Source: Litomosoides sigmodontis | Taxonomy: Eukaryota > Nematoda > Chromadorea > Rhabditida > Onchocercidae | NCBI GenBank assembly: GCA_963070105.1 | Contig: OY718806.1 | Coordinates: forward strand, 3,134,865 to 3,198,864 | Direction: 5' to 3' | DNA: 64,000 nucleotides | Shown: piece after piece, positions 27,813 to 41,100 of the stretch | Numbering within the stretch: position 1 is the first letter of the stretch | How the letters are laid out: each line of letters opens with the position of its first letter | The notes under the pieces: generated by a model | The model's input: only the letters and a program-made list of their open reading frames with translations | Told to the model about the DNA's origin: nothing | Database searches by the model: none | Made by a program: the position numbers and the translations under genes

Positions 27813-30752
27813 CTTCCAAACAAAGCATTTTGTGCATTAAACGTATCAGCAGCCGTGACACTTATCCTGCTTCTTTTTCCTCTTTACTTTTTACCAATTA
27901 GAAGGGCCTTAGGGAGGTTCCATTGAAGTTATTTTCCCTCATAAAGTGCATGGCAAATTTTACTGTTTTACAAATGCTTTCAAAAGTGAGCCAATTTTTG
28001 AGAAATAATACGAGTAGGAAGGGATGAAAATGGTGACTTTAATGAATGAGGTAGGCGTTTTGGAACTTCAAAAGTCGCCGAAATTTTGAATTTAGTGAAA
28101 TTTGTTTTAATCAGATCGTCTTGCTGTCTTATTTACAGTTTTCATGACTTATTTTCATAACACTTAGGTGTTACTCATGGAAATTAGTCGAATCGTATTG
28201 AGAATTATTCGCATGTTTTACATTGCTAAATGATACTCTCAATTCTTTTTTTGCTAATTAGGTAGGAGAAGGATGATAGATTGAGAATGAGAGGGAAAGA
28301 TGCTGATGAAAGACAGCGACAGCGATATTCATTAACCAATTACATTGTAAAGCATGTTATAATCACTCTCTCGAAAGGGAGCATGTGAAATTTTTGAGTG
28401 AGAAGTCGGATTTCTCCGCTGCGGTTGTCGAGGAGAAAGTTTTCGGGTTAGGCCAGCATTAGGAATCAGTCGTCTTAGCAGACGGTAGGTAGTTATATTG
28501 TTAGCAAGTTAGTTACATTAAACGAAAGCAAAATTGAATCTCTGAGTAGATATCTGAAGTTTCCGAGGAGAAGGAAGTTACTATCATATTAATCCGAACA
28601 TTCATAATGATTTCTTCTTAATCCTAAGCATGTTATAATAGCCGCGTAAGAAAGTGAAAATGGCAGAAATGGAAATTACTACAGTTATTAATAAATTAGT
28701 ATGAATTTCTAGAGTTAATTCATTTTTTCTTTGTAATTTGGAGCTATTTTTATCCACAGTCAATGAGAATTTCAAAAGACTTCTCTTCAAATGCATCAAA
28801 ATTTTGTCAAAAATTCAAATTTCTTTATCATTTTTTTTAATTTGCGAGCATGTTGACGATAAGAAAGGGACGAGCTTCCAGTGATGGATTGGCTAAGAAG
28901 TGAGGTATCAGTTATTAATAAGTTATTAAATGCCAGAATGATAACTTACAACTGGTTGATAACATATTAACATATGCTACTATACTTATCATACAACCCA
29001 AGTGATTCCCACATCTGGCATACTTTGCATGAAATGGTAGCAATGCAGCAACTTAACGATAGAGCAATTCCATTAGACAAACTAAAATTGCTCATTGCTT
29101 TAGATGTTTTACCAGCTACTCTCAAAGTATATAAATTTTATTCTCGCGGACGCATACTCCACAAATTATCCATTTAAAATTATAATTGGAACAGTTTAAA
29201 ACTTACGATAGAACTATTCATCATATTCCTCGCTCTCTTTCGCCCTCTTCACTCAAAATAATTATTCTCCTTATTAAGTTTCATTTTACGTCATTCATCA
29301 CATCAGTTAATTGTTCCATTCGAAACTATCATAATATTATTTATTTGTAGCTTTGCTTATAAACTATATTTTCATTGCTCCAATTTTTTTACTTTTACTT
29401 GCATATAATACTCTTTTTTTGCCCAATATAAATCTTATCATTCTATCACGGAATTTTTCACTAATAACAATAAATACATGAAATTGAATTGCGCTTAGTG
29501 ACCCGAAAGCTGAAGTGAAAATTCGATGTTCTGCAAACAAAATCTCAACATGTATTTTGGTTAAGAAATCTGTTTGTTCATAACATAGTGATAATAGTAG
29601 GAGAACATTCATATCAATTATGGTATGTCATAATGGAATCGAAAATACGCTGAATTTTTTAGTTCACCTCATTTTTTATGCTTTTAATAAATATTCATAT
29701 CTAAAAAACTTTAATGGATGCTCATTTCATATTTATTCAAAGCATTTTTTCATTTTTTTTCCACACTATAAACAGTAGCCGTTCTGAGTTGAAAATTTCA
29801 AGTAAGTTGTTAGTAAATGCTAACACGGTAGTCAGATAATTCAATATGTGTAATCTGTTGTATGCAATTAATCCTTTTAGGCCTCTTCTATAAGTAAAAT
29901 AGGTTTCGAATTTTAATGGACATAAAAAAACAGCTAAATAAAAACTTTTTGCATCGCTGTGGAAATAATAAATTAATTTGATTGATGAATGAAGTGCAGG
30001 TGGAAAAGGCGTAAGTGATTGCGGTAAGTGTAAATTGTTTGTGAACTTTTAAAACTTTATTTTGAAATATCAAAGTTGAAAAAAATAGTTAAATGAGTAG
30101 GTTTTTATCATTCATCTCCTCGACGAAACTACTAACCACACAGTGTTGGTGAAGAGAAAAGCTTCATAGGACGGAAGATAACAGTGAAAACTCGGTCAGA
30201 TGATAATGAGGGAATGTAATGGCTTGTTTCTCACTGACCATTGTTTGCATGTATTCAGCTAGCTAGCAGTGGCACTGAATTCTTCATGTCACATATAAAA
30301 TGCCATTTTTCACTTCCTCATGAACAGTTGCAGTTGCCAGTTGTTATTGAGAGATGAGAGGTGGTAAAGAGTAATGACGGTTTGACAACTTATCTCTCCA
30401 TTTTCTCTCTGCACTTTTTTTCATCTTTTCTCTCTCTCTCTCTTTTTTTGTTAAGACATAAAATAAGCATTATTTGAGGCTTAGACATCTTAGTAAAAGT
30501 TATTGTTGTAATATCTTAGCTGTTAGCATATTGCCATGCGGCATCCCAAAGTATTTCGATTTATCGTCCATCAACTACTAATTGCCTTTTTTTTGCTCCA
30601 TATCTTGCAAATCACATTTATTGCATTTTACTTTTATCGTTAGCAGTTTCAAAGCTTTCACCTCCCACCTCTTTTTCTCTCCAAATGCATTTTATTGCTT
30701 CATTTTATCAAACATTTTTTAAAGGTATTACCGAATTTCAATTATTATCATT
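27813..30752. other. Intergenic, no gene supported
   Basis: AT-rich DNA with small open frames such as 28974-29177 (+). None has motifs or phase-compatible neighbours. A short (TC)n run lies at about 30427-30445. Confidence 0.4.
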
Positions 30753-30844
30753 ATGTTTAAGAGTAATAATAATAATAATAAATTATTATAATAAATAGCA
30801 ATGACAAATTATTCATATTATTACTCTTAAACATGATATAATAT
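30753..30844. repeat. Inverted repeat with 18-bp perfect arms
   Basis: ATGTTTAAGAGTAATAAT at 30753-30770 is exactly complementary to 30827-30844. The 56-nt interior is itself rich in AAT/ATT. Outside the arms, similarity continues imperfectly for about 10 nt. It lies about 270 bp upstream of the (ATT)n tract. Confidence 0.85.
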
Positions 30845-31110
30845 AAAACAATCATAAAATGTGTGTGATCATTATAATATTATTATAAAGTAGTGATTAC
30901 AACTAATGATTGAATTCTGATGAAACTAATTAGAGCTGTAATTAAAATATTCTGCTTCAAAATAAATTTGAAATATATTCTGTGCTTTAGCGTGTAATTT
31001 GATGTTCCAGCGCGTGTTTCTTTTTCCAAAACTTTTCTTTCAACACTCACATTATTTGTAGTATTAATGATCTTATTGTCTTTATATTTATTATTGTTAT
31101 TATTTATTAC

Positions 31111-31798
<688 letters not shown>

Positions 31799-32018
31799 TT
31801 ATTCTTCATTATTTGTTATTATTCCCTATCATCTAAAATATCTGACACAAACTTCAGTTGCAGCTATTTTATCGTTTTGTAATTTTTTTTTTTTTTTTGT
31901 AAAATGTAACCTCTCTGCAACGGGCTCGTTTGGCTCTTTCTTTTGGCATTTTCGATACTTGATATTTATTCACAGGATCTTTGCGAGCAGTAAGTAATAA
32001 AGCTAAGATACTAGAAAG

Positions 32019-35000
32019 ATGCCGGAGGGTAAGGCACCTCATTTCCCGCAACAGCCGGTAGCTCGACAAAATGATGATGGATCATTGGAACTGGAATGTT
32101 TTTTAGAGGCTCAACCAGTCCCGGATATTAAATGGTTTTACGATACAGTAAACCTTTCCTACGAAATATATTAATAAATGTTTTTGGATTATAATCAGAA
32201 TTTACTAATAGATTCATATATCTTACTGCTTTGGAACTACGTGACTTAGAAAATAAGTAATGTAACTCTTTCTAGACTGAACTAAAGCAAGATCAGCGGT
32301 TCAGTTTTCGACTGGATAACAAAGGAAATGATGCTTACTCAGCTATCCTACAAATTAAGGTGATATTTCAAGCAACGCATTTAAATATAAGTGTTAAAAC
32401 TGTAATACAATATTGTTATACTGTGAACGTAGTTGTTATAGGTGATCCAGCGGCTGTTTTTTAGGATCTTGCTGATAGTGATGCTGGAGCTTATCGATGT
32501 GCTATTGTAAATCCACACGGAAAGGGAAACGCAAATTTTAATCTCAAACTTACAGGTTCTTTTAATTTTATATTTATCATATTTCAATCCACTGTGTTTC
32601 ATATCAAAACTTTTGGAGAGGAAAATGGGTAAAAATCTTTGTACTTCAGTAACAATTTGGATATTTTTTAAAGGGTTTTTTTACGATTGTACTTCGTGAT
32701 TGTATGGAGTATTTCAATATTTTTTATTTAAATTCATAGAAGCTACAAATTCAAGCAAAGCTTGCTAGAATACTGGCCGATCAATAAAGATGAAAAGTGA
32801 TTAATAGAAAACAGATGTTGTTTTTTTCGTAGTGAATTTTAAATGAAACTTTACCTTGCTTGGTTCAAATTACAGGATTTAGTGCCCCCACATTTGTCGA
32901 AAAACCACAGATATCATCTCGTGACGATGGCCAAGTAATGGTTATGGAATTCAGAGCGAAATCAATTCTTAAACCTACTTTCGTCTGGCAAAAGGTTTCT
33001 TTATCAACTGTCATTGTTTCAGAAGAAAAATGGTATTTTTTGCAAGATTTCATAAACTGGTTAAATTTTGTTTGATACAGATGTTTTCGTTTCAGGGTGA
33101 AGAAATTGTAGCTGAGTCGGATCGTGTGAAGATTGTGCTAAGAGAAGAAGCAAATCAGACATATTATGCCGCTCTGGAAATCAAGGCATTAATTTAGGAT
33201 GATTTATCACTTCTTGTTCTAAATATATCACATTGTTGTACCGAAAGATGGAGCATTTCAGGAGCCTACAAAAGAGAAAGATGCAGGTCAATTTGTTTGC
33301 ACAGCAAAGAATGAATCTGGAAAACTAACAGCCACTTTTACTGTTAAATTTGAAGGTTTATTTTTTAGATTTCAAGTACTTTCTTTTCAACGTTAAATTT
33401 GAAATTGCTGTACAGATTAACTGTTTCAATTTTTCGTCTGTTCTTCCTAATCTAAAGAGATTTCAGTACCACAAGGAGCTCCGACCTTTACCCGTAAACC
33501 ACAGATTTTGCAAAAAACATCGGACTCTGGTGATCCGGCCATTGTTTTTGATATTGGATTCCAAGCTGATCAAAATCCAGAGGTAAAGCAGCCTAATGTT
33601 GTGTTTTAACACTATAAGCTGAAAAAGCCAAATAAAAGCTTTTATTATATATGAATCTGAATTGAAATTTCTTGATGCAGGTAATTTGGTTAAATCCGAA
33701 GGGCAAGAAAATGAAAGAATCAAGTCGTATAAAGTTTGGATTGACACCTGATGGTGGTGCGAACACGTTTACTGCTCAGTTAGAACTGAAAGTATGACCA
33801 TTATTTGTTCATACATTATTGCGTAATGAAGAATATTGGGTAATGAAGAACCATTTTAAAACCTAGAAATCAGTTTAATCGAAATTCCTTTATAAATGAA
33901 AAAAATATATTAGGTGAAGATGAATCTTCTGTTAGTGTTCGAAATCCAACTTTAGAGTAATATTTTTAGAATTACAAAGCGAAAGACAGTGGTACATATA
34001 CCTGCAATATTAAGAATGAAGCTGGTGAAGCAAACGTTGAATTGACATTGAACATCGAAGGTTTGTCATTTAGATAAAATTTTTGACATGTTCTAACCTG
34101 TGTTGCATGTTTTTTAATTTGTCGAGACGAGGTTTAAGTCTTCATCGAATTTGGCATGAGCAACAACATGTCTGTGGTTTCGGAGATGCTGGTATCCCCT
34201 ATTCTTTTCTGGAAATTTCTAGTGCCTCTGTGGAACATTAAACTATGTTATCCCTTTTCGAATATTACTGTGTGAAAATTTGGACTCTTCAAAAAATAAT
34301 GATGTGATCATTATTACCTTTGGCTGCGGTGGAATGAATCAACAATTCGCAATTTTGAGGTCGAAATTTTCAATTCACCTAATGCAGATGACTTAGCATG
34401 GATTAATTCAAATGAAATTTAGAATGAAGTTGAATATTGCTGACATCTTAAATCTTTACACTCAGCTTCCTTGTTAAATCCTGGAGAAAAACTTTGCATT
34501 AACTATTAGTATGGTTCATTCAGGTGGTGACGATGACAGCATGACAGACTGATGTGCATTGAATTCTAATATCTTACCGTGTGTTGTACCATATCTCAAG
34601 TGCAGTATATCGTATCAAATCCCGTTTCCTTGCTAACTTGTTCACGCATTATAACAATCAACAAGTTTGCCTTGTGTGTTTTTCCCATTCAAAGTTTAAC
34701 AATTTGAAAACTGTAAAGCTGATTGTGGGTATCGTTCTTCATCTGAGACCCTGTTGGTTTCGACACATCAAATTGTAAAAAGTTTAATATATATTAAAAT
34801 TCAGTGTCGTATATATCGTTTTTGAAAATCGATTTTAACTGATTCCTCTGACAGTTTACTGTTGGTTTTTCAAGATTATGGAAACCTAAAGGAATTATTG
34901 ATTTGTTTTCATTTCATAATCTCAATATTTCAATGTAAAAAGACAAAAGCAATTTTTTCCGATATTAATTTAATCGTTTGAACTGTTCTAGTATAACTTC

Positions 35001-35050
35001 AATTTTTAGGACCCTTAGACGAAGGGGCAGATGATGCTAGCGAAGCATGA
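32019..35050 (+). CDS. dim-1: DIM-1-like intracellular protein with three Ig (I-set) domains
   Basis: Exons 32019-32147, 32276-32359, 32465-32555, 32876-32994, 33096-33185, 33262-33355, 33467-33582, 33681-33791, 33970-34060 and 35010-35050 give 321 residues starting [17 protein letters not shown]. The exons fall in three sets of three, one set per Ig domain, with the same split positions. Ig1 has Cys27, Trp39 and DAGAYRC (Cys83). Ig2 keeps Trp139 and DAGQFVC, and Ig3 keeps Trp244 and DSGTYTC, but both lack the first Cys, as is common for intracellular titin-like Ig folds. There is no signal peptide. In C. elegans, DIM-1 is a three-Ig protein of muscle attachment sites; size and domain count fit its short form. 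An acidic tail ([12 protein letters not shown]) closes the protein. A second possible last exon is 34524-34552. Intron 33186-33261 begins with GC. An alternative name would be a twitchin-type fragment, but the short complete frame favours dim-1. Confidence 0.82.
34524..34552 (+). CDS. dim-1: Alternative last exon of the dim-1-like gene
   Basis: Directly after a good acceptor (TTCATTCAG), 2 nt plus nine codons read GGDDDSMTD with the split Gly, then TGA, in the same phase as the 35010 exon. It would replace the tail [12 protein letters not shown] by another short acidic tail. There is no transcript evidence; this is an inference from phase, acceptor and matching composition. Confidence 0.5.
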
Positions 35051-35328
35051 AATTGACAAGTTTTGTCGGTCCATGCATAACGTGTTGGATCTTACGAACA
35101 GCAAACAATCTGCCAAAATATCAGAAATTTCTTGACATTACTGGATTTTTCTACGCTAAATTTTCTCTGTATTAGTATTTCCTGAAGAGATATTTTCGTT
35201 TATGAAATACAAGTAATGTAATGGTGCAAGTATTTGTTGCTATCGCTATTTTTCGTATTTAATGGATATCCAATTTTTTTGGATATTGAGCAACTAATCC
35301 TCGCCCAACTCATTATCATTTTCTACTA

Positions 35329-35694
35329 ACTGCTACTATTATTAATTTTATTGCTAATTATTATTATATTATTGTTATTATTAATAATATTAATTAATAA
35401 TGTCAATAATATTAATTATTAATATTAATATTAATTGATATTATTAACTTTTTATTATCATTACTATTATATTACCTTACTATTATTATAATGCTATTAT
35501 TATTATTATTTGTTATTATTTATTATTATTTATTATTATTATTTATCATTATTATTTATTATTATTTATTATTATTATTTTTATTAATTATCATTATTAA
35601 TTATTATTATTATCATTATTAATATTATTATTAATTATAATTATTAATTATTATTATTATTATTATTAAATTATTATTACTGTTATTGTATTAG
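35329..35694. repeat. Degenerate ATT/AAT-rich repeat tract
   Basis: Units of ATT, TTA, ATTT and AATATT mixed with substitutions over about 365 bp. It looks like a decayed relative of the two perfect tracts and lies between the convergent dim-1-like and LIM genes. Confidence 0.85.
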
Positions 35695-36561
35695 CTTTGA
35701 CATACTCATATGTAATGCCGTGCAGTATCAAACATTTTTTGTAATAGGAAATTTTTCGATTTAGTCAAGTGATTCTATTTCGAAATTATGTTCCTAAACG
35801 ATATTAGAATGCTTAACGCAAAGGATGTTTGGACGGTTACGGCGTCTCACCGGTTTTCAATTCGAAGTTATGCCATTCATCTTGTGATTGTTTATATTTT
35901 TAATGCACAAGAATTAAGCTGCCGAAAGAACATAATAGACATAGTTAAATAAAGTGCCTCTTTCAGACATGTTCGGAATACGTTTTGCCTTTTCCTCTTC
36001 CTCTTCTGTTATTCGATCAGTTTATCTTGTCAAAATATTTTGGTCTCTGATAAAACAATTCTGATGATGGCATATTTCAAATAGTATTCAATACGCCCAA
36101 TGAATTTGCTCATATGTGCATGATAGAGAGAGAATAAAAATGTTGGCTTTTGAATTTCACTCTCTTCTACTCTCTGTATGATGAATGAAATACATTGTTT
36201 CTGCAGGAACTTATTGTTAACTGTTGCATCTTACGCCTACAAATACGTTTCGTCCTAAACTAATTCTTAAATAGCTTTTGTGAGAAGTGAAACGAAAGCG
36301 TAAACATTCATTCCATACTAGGTGGAGTACTAGAAATCACAACTTCATTACTCAAAGTTATAAATTGAGGAACATAATATGTGTGTTGTTCTTCCAATAA
36401 ATTTCTTGCTACAAAATTGGGATAAATTATCATTGATTTAATATAAAACAGCAATATCAGTTTGTTGTTGAACCGAACCTTCTTCAATTACCAATGAAAT
36501 CTTTTTGCGGTGCTCACACGACCTTGCAGAATTCCATCACCGACATAACAGTGTGATTGCC

Positions 36562-38116
36562 TTAGGGCCCAAATTCTTTCGCATAGCAATCTACAATGAT
36601 GTATGCATGAGCTTAGAAATTACAAATATAAAAGTGAAACTAATTTATGAGGAACATACAGTTGCAATATAAGACGCCGCATCGAACACGTGCTGTTCTC
36701 GATTCCAGTAATTTCTTGCAGATTTTGCAAACAAAACATTTGTTGTAATGCCAGGCCTGAAATGACTTGATGAACTTACACTTCCACTGGGAAGTTGTCA
36801 CATATTGAGAGGATTAGATGAATTCTAGAATATAACAGCTATTTTTTATCAAGGATGCTAAGTGTGCGATCAGGATTCAAATTGCTATCACACTTACCAT
36901 ACCGCCTGCTAATACTTTTTCAGCATCGTACACTCCCTTTGAACATCCGCGACATTCTGCTGCAGCACTTACAACGGCATTCCCACTCCTCCTAGATGGG
37001 CCACACAAGTTGGGAATTAAATTTGGATGATTCTGTAATTTTTTTATGGAAGGAGGATAAAGAAAATATTATTTCATTTGCATGCATAAATATTGAAATT
37101 TAAACAAATTAAATTAAAATTATAAGTTTCATTAAAAATTGATAATAAGAAATATTAGAAAAAGTTACCAACTTTGGAAAGATTAACGAATAACTCACAT
37201 TTTCTACGACCGCATGTCTTTTTCCACTAGCAGCACCTATAAGCACACATATAAACTTTAATAAATTAATAATTGCTTTAATGATTCCTTAAATGAACGT
37301 GTATTTTTCAGTTTAAAACAAATCAATGAATGTTTGATTCAGTTGAGTGACACTGAATGCATGAAGAAATTTTGCAATGATAGAACAATTCAAACAATTA
37401 TTTCTAAATTCATTGAAGATATAATTTATTAACTTTTAGAGTGCATTTTACTTTTATCACAAAACGATTCATCGATGAATTTGATGTATCCTGGCTTCTG
37501 ACTCTTCTTTCCATCGGTGTAGGAAATTGAAGCTGTTACCAGGGCCTCTGCAACTAGCTTATTTCAATTGTTCAGATAGCATTTTAGTATGCCAACACAC
37601 TACAGTCTTGGATATTGAAGGTGTAACACAATTTAAAAAGTACCACTGTCAATTTCATTTCGCACATCTGAATCTTTGCATTTGCTACTGGTTGTCAATA
37701 GCACGCCGGCACCAATTCCGTAACCGACACCTTTCGGCCCGAAGAGGTATTTGTAGCAGTGATTGCAGTACAGCTACAAATTGATTATTTTACGAGACAC
37801 TCACTGTTATTGAACAATTAAAAGTATGTCTCATTTACGGATGAAATGAGTATTGCCAACCTGATCCTTGTGATCATTGTACAATCGACTATCCATAAAT
37901 CTGCTGCATTCAGGATTTGCTGTAAAGGTTGTCAGATGGATGTTTTAAAAAATGGAAATTCATAGTAAGTTTCAGAAACCTAAATAACGAAATAATTTAC
38001 TTAGAAAAATACTTACCACAGCGGAAGCAATTTGTGTGCCACGATTGTCCGGCAGCTTGCACCAACTCCGCAAAATATACCGGTAAATTACACTTACCAC
38101 AGTATCGCTTGCGCAT
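36562..38116 (-). CDS. Two-LIM-domain protein of the CRP/MLP (muscle LIM) type
   Basis: Minus-strand exons 38116-38017, 37919-37861, 37773-37689, 37236-37199, 37032-36898, 36756-36660 and 36590-36562 give 180 residues from MRKRYCGKC. LIM1 has Cys6-x2-Cys9, His27-x2-Cys30, Cys33, Cys38, Cys56-x2-Cys59, then the CRP hallmark FGPKGVGYGIGAG. A linker of about 45 residues (SAASGKRHAVVENNHPNL and on) leads to LIM2: Cys121-x2-Cys124, His142-x2-Cys146, Cys149-x2-Cys152, Cys170-x2-Cys173. The protein then ends at FGP with TAA where a Lys would start the usual glycine-rich tail. LIM domains bind partners through two zinc fingers; CRP/MLP proteins act at actin bundles and Z-discs or dense bodies and in the nucleus. 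Vertebrate CRPs are about 193 residues. In LIM1 the second finger begins Cys-x4-Cys rather than Cys-x2-Cys. Another possible last exon is 37547-37429. Confidence 0.9.
37429..37547 (-). CDS. Possible alternative last exon giving a single-LIM isoform
   Basis: After an acceptor TAGTTGCAG on the minus strand, 2 nt plus 38 codons stay open and end in TAA. The phase joins exactly to the exon ending at 37689, so the product would be LIM1 followed by a tail beginning KALVTASISYTDGKK. An open frame of this length in the right phase could still occur by chance. Confidence 0.3.
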
Positions 38117-41100
38117 TATAAGACAAATTTTCAATTGATGAAATAGATTCAAATTGTAAATTGACTTGCAACTTTGCTAAATAATTGATAATAATAGGCA
38201 GTTGCAAAAGTATGAAATTTATCACAAATTCTGGCTTCGCATAAATTTCGAACTTTTATGTGGATTTTAATCCAAAATTTCAATCTCATCACCAAAATTA
38301 GTTTGTTAATGGAATTAAGAAATACACGATGTACTTCATCTTATGCTATTGGCCAAATAATTAAATATGAAAAGTGTTGAAAGCTCCGGGTCTCATTTCA
38401 CATATCAGTCGTTATCCGTTCCAAAGAGTGATAGTTTCTTTTTACGCTATTAGCAGAAAGAACTCTTGATAAAACAGTTGTCATGAAAGTTGTAGAAGAA
38501 TCTATAGATTTATATCGTACAGTATGATCACTGAACAAAGAAAGGTTTATGGAGATGAAGAAGTGCTCTGTCATACGAGAGCATAAAAAATTAAACTTTT
38601 CAATAAAAGTTGAAATTTAGAGTCAAATCCTCTCTAATAGTGAATAGTTATATTCAAAAATTATCAAACTATAGATGTTGTGACAGAGCAATGATTTGAC
38701 CGCAATCCCAAGCATAATTACTACAACTCTTATCACCACAGTTCTCCTTCAAAATCGTTCATTAACCAATTTCGATCGATAGAATTGTTAATGGCGACGT
38801 TGTTGTCCTCATTTTCAGTTTCCTTTGAAATTTTATATTACCAATTTCCAAACCATAATAATTTGCAATTCATTTAATTGACGAAGAAGTGCATTTCGAT
38901 GGAATACATATCGTCGGCAAATAGGCAATAAGCAAATGAAACAGCGAACAGGTTTTTCCTTACATAATATTATCACAAATAAAATTGTGGATTAATGCAA
39001 TAAAGAGATTAGCTGGAAAATCCTACCAAAATAAAACAGAAAAAAAAAAACGATTTTGTGCGAAATGTCATAGACGTCTTCTATCACTAATTACGGTAAA
39101 TTTTCAGAAATTCATTGAAAAATCTTTGGAATTTAATATTAAATTCTATTAATGCAATTTTTCATCTTGAGAGAACAACAAAATTCATTCATTATCCATT
39201 TACGGGGATAATGCAAATCTTGTTCTTACTTAATCCTTTTTCTCGCTCTATTTTATAAAATCTTGTGAAGAGTAGTGTGAAGTGAACAATAGCATTATTT
39301 ATTGAAAATTTTTGGGCTGAATTTTAGTTAATGGTAAGTTAGTGACATAATTTTCTATTGCAATGAATTGAGAGAAGAATGATGAAGAAAGGAGCTATTT
39401 ATTTCAATGTACAGCTAACAACAATCTTTTTTAGCTTAAAAAGCAAAAAAACAGACTATAGTTAAATTTAATTTACACTCAACTTCGAGCGACTATTTTC
39501 CTGCAAACAGTCTGATTGAAAGTATTATTAAAATTGAAAACGTAAGAACAACATGGAAATGAGGTGAAACTGTGAAAGTGCAAAGTACTTTTAGAAAAAT
39601 CATCCCGATAGAAATCAGAAAACGCATGCATAATAATGCAAGAAGTGCAAACAACCGGAAATGAAACAAACAATGGCCAACGAGAACGATGACAAGGAAG
39701 GTCCAACTGATAAGGAATGATAAGAAATGCGTAAAACAATCACATAAGCGGTCGGCGATAAATAAAGCGTACAATCGTCTCAGCAACACATTATAGAAAC
39801 TGCTCGAAGACACTTTCTCAAATATTAGGAAATGAATGCATGAACAAGACACATTGATGTTGTACAACGATGGTCGAGAATAGCCATTCATTCCTCTCTA
39901 AATTATTCGATATTCAAATAAGACGTTTAGGAAAAAAAATAAGAAATTTAAAATTAAGAAATCGTTAACATTAGGGTTTAGTTTTCGGTAGTGCTTTTTT
40001 CACTGACAGTATTCGCTGCATTTTCTCCCAGCAATTGAAATTTTTTTAAAATGAAATTTGTAGTTTCTAAGATGTTAAATGTTGCGCTATGTATTGTATT
40101 TTGACATCAAATTTTTGCGAAATGATCTTTATCCTGTTACCATTTTGCTTTATGTTACAGTCCATATGAATCTTATCAATCCACTTCTATATCTCATAAA
40201 GGTTTTAATTTATTCATTAGTTTTATAAGTTGAGTACACGTTGTTGAGAAAGAAACTGTGCCAGTAACTCGGTTATTGTAGAAAATATCAAGTTGTTTTC
40301 AACTATCTAAATTTTTCAAATATGTTCTTTTTCTAGCTCGAAATAAAATTTATAAAAACACCTTAGAATTTCACCAGCTTTTTTTTGTTTTCTAATACTT
40401 ACTCATTCCTTCTCAAATCGTTAAGACCTGAAAGAAAGCATGCAATCGTTTGTATTTTTTTTAAAATATACAATCTTTTACATTGTATATTTTAAATTTA
40501 TTGAAATATATCACACTACTGAATGTGCTGCATTTTATCAGTTAATACAATAACAATGCTTCCGTCACGTCTTTTGCCAGTAGACCTTTTTGGCTCCTTT
40601 CAGATTTAGAAATGAGAGAGGCAAAAGCCTATATTATTTATCACAACGTATACTGGTACATCATTTAGGCTTTCCGTAACTGATAATTTCAAGTGTAAGT
40701 ATGCATTCAATGTTTTCCTCTCTGATGCAATTCTTCTATTCATTAAAATCATGCATTAAATTTTCGTCTTTTTTATGGTGACTTTAACAGATTACCTCTA
40801 TTCTTTTGGGGTTTATTTTATGAAAAACTTTCCTTCAATGATGCAACAAAATGGATGAAATCAATTTCGCTTCCTTTTTGTTGTAGCAGAAGAAAAAGCA
40901 AAAAATTTTAGGTTTATTTTATCGCTCCATGAATGATTTACAAAGACAATATTTCCATATAACAAATCCACTCTTCCCAACGAAACAATTGCATCACTCT
41001 CACCGAACATCGGCTAGTGTGATTCCCACTCTTCAAGTTCTTCAAGCTATATCTGCCGCCTAATGACAAGCAGTGCAAGACGGTGGCACCGTATTAGCAA

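Noticed and set aside
39493..39891. Hydrophobic 132-codon minus-strand frame as a membrane-receptor exon
   Set aside because: A second overlapping frame is equally hydrophobic because of T-rich codons; no receptor motif and no partner exon.
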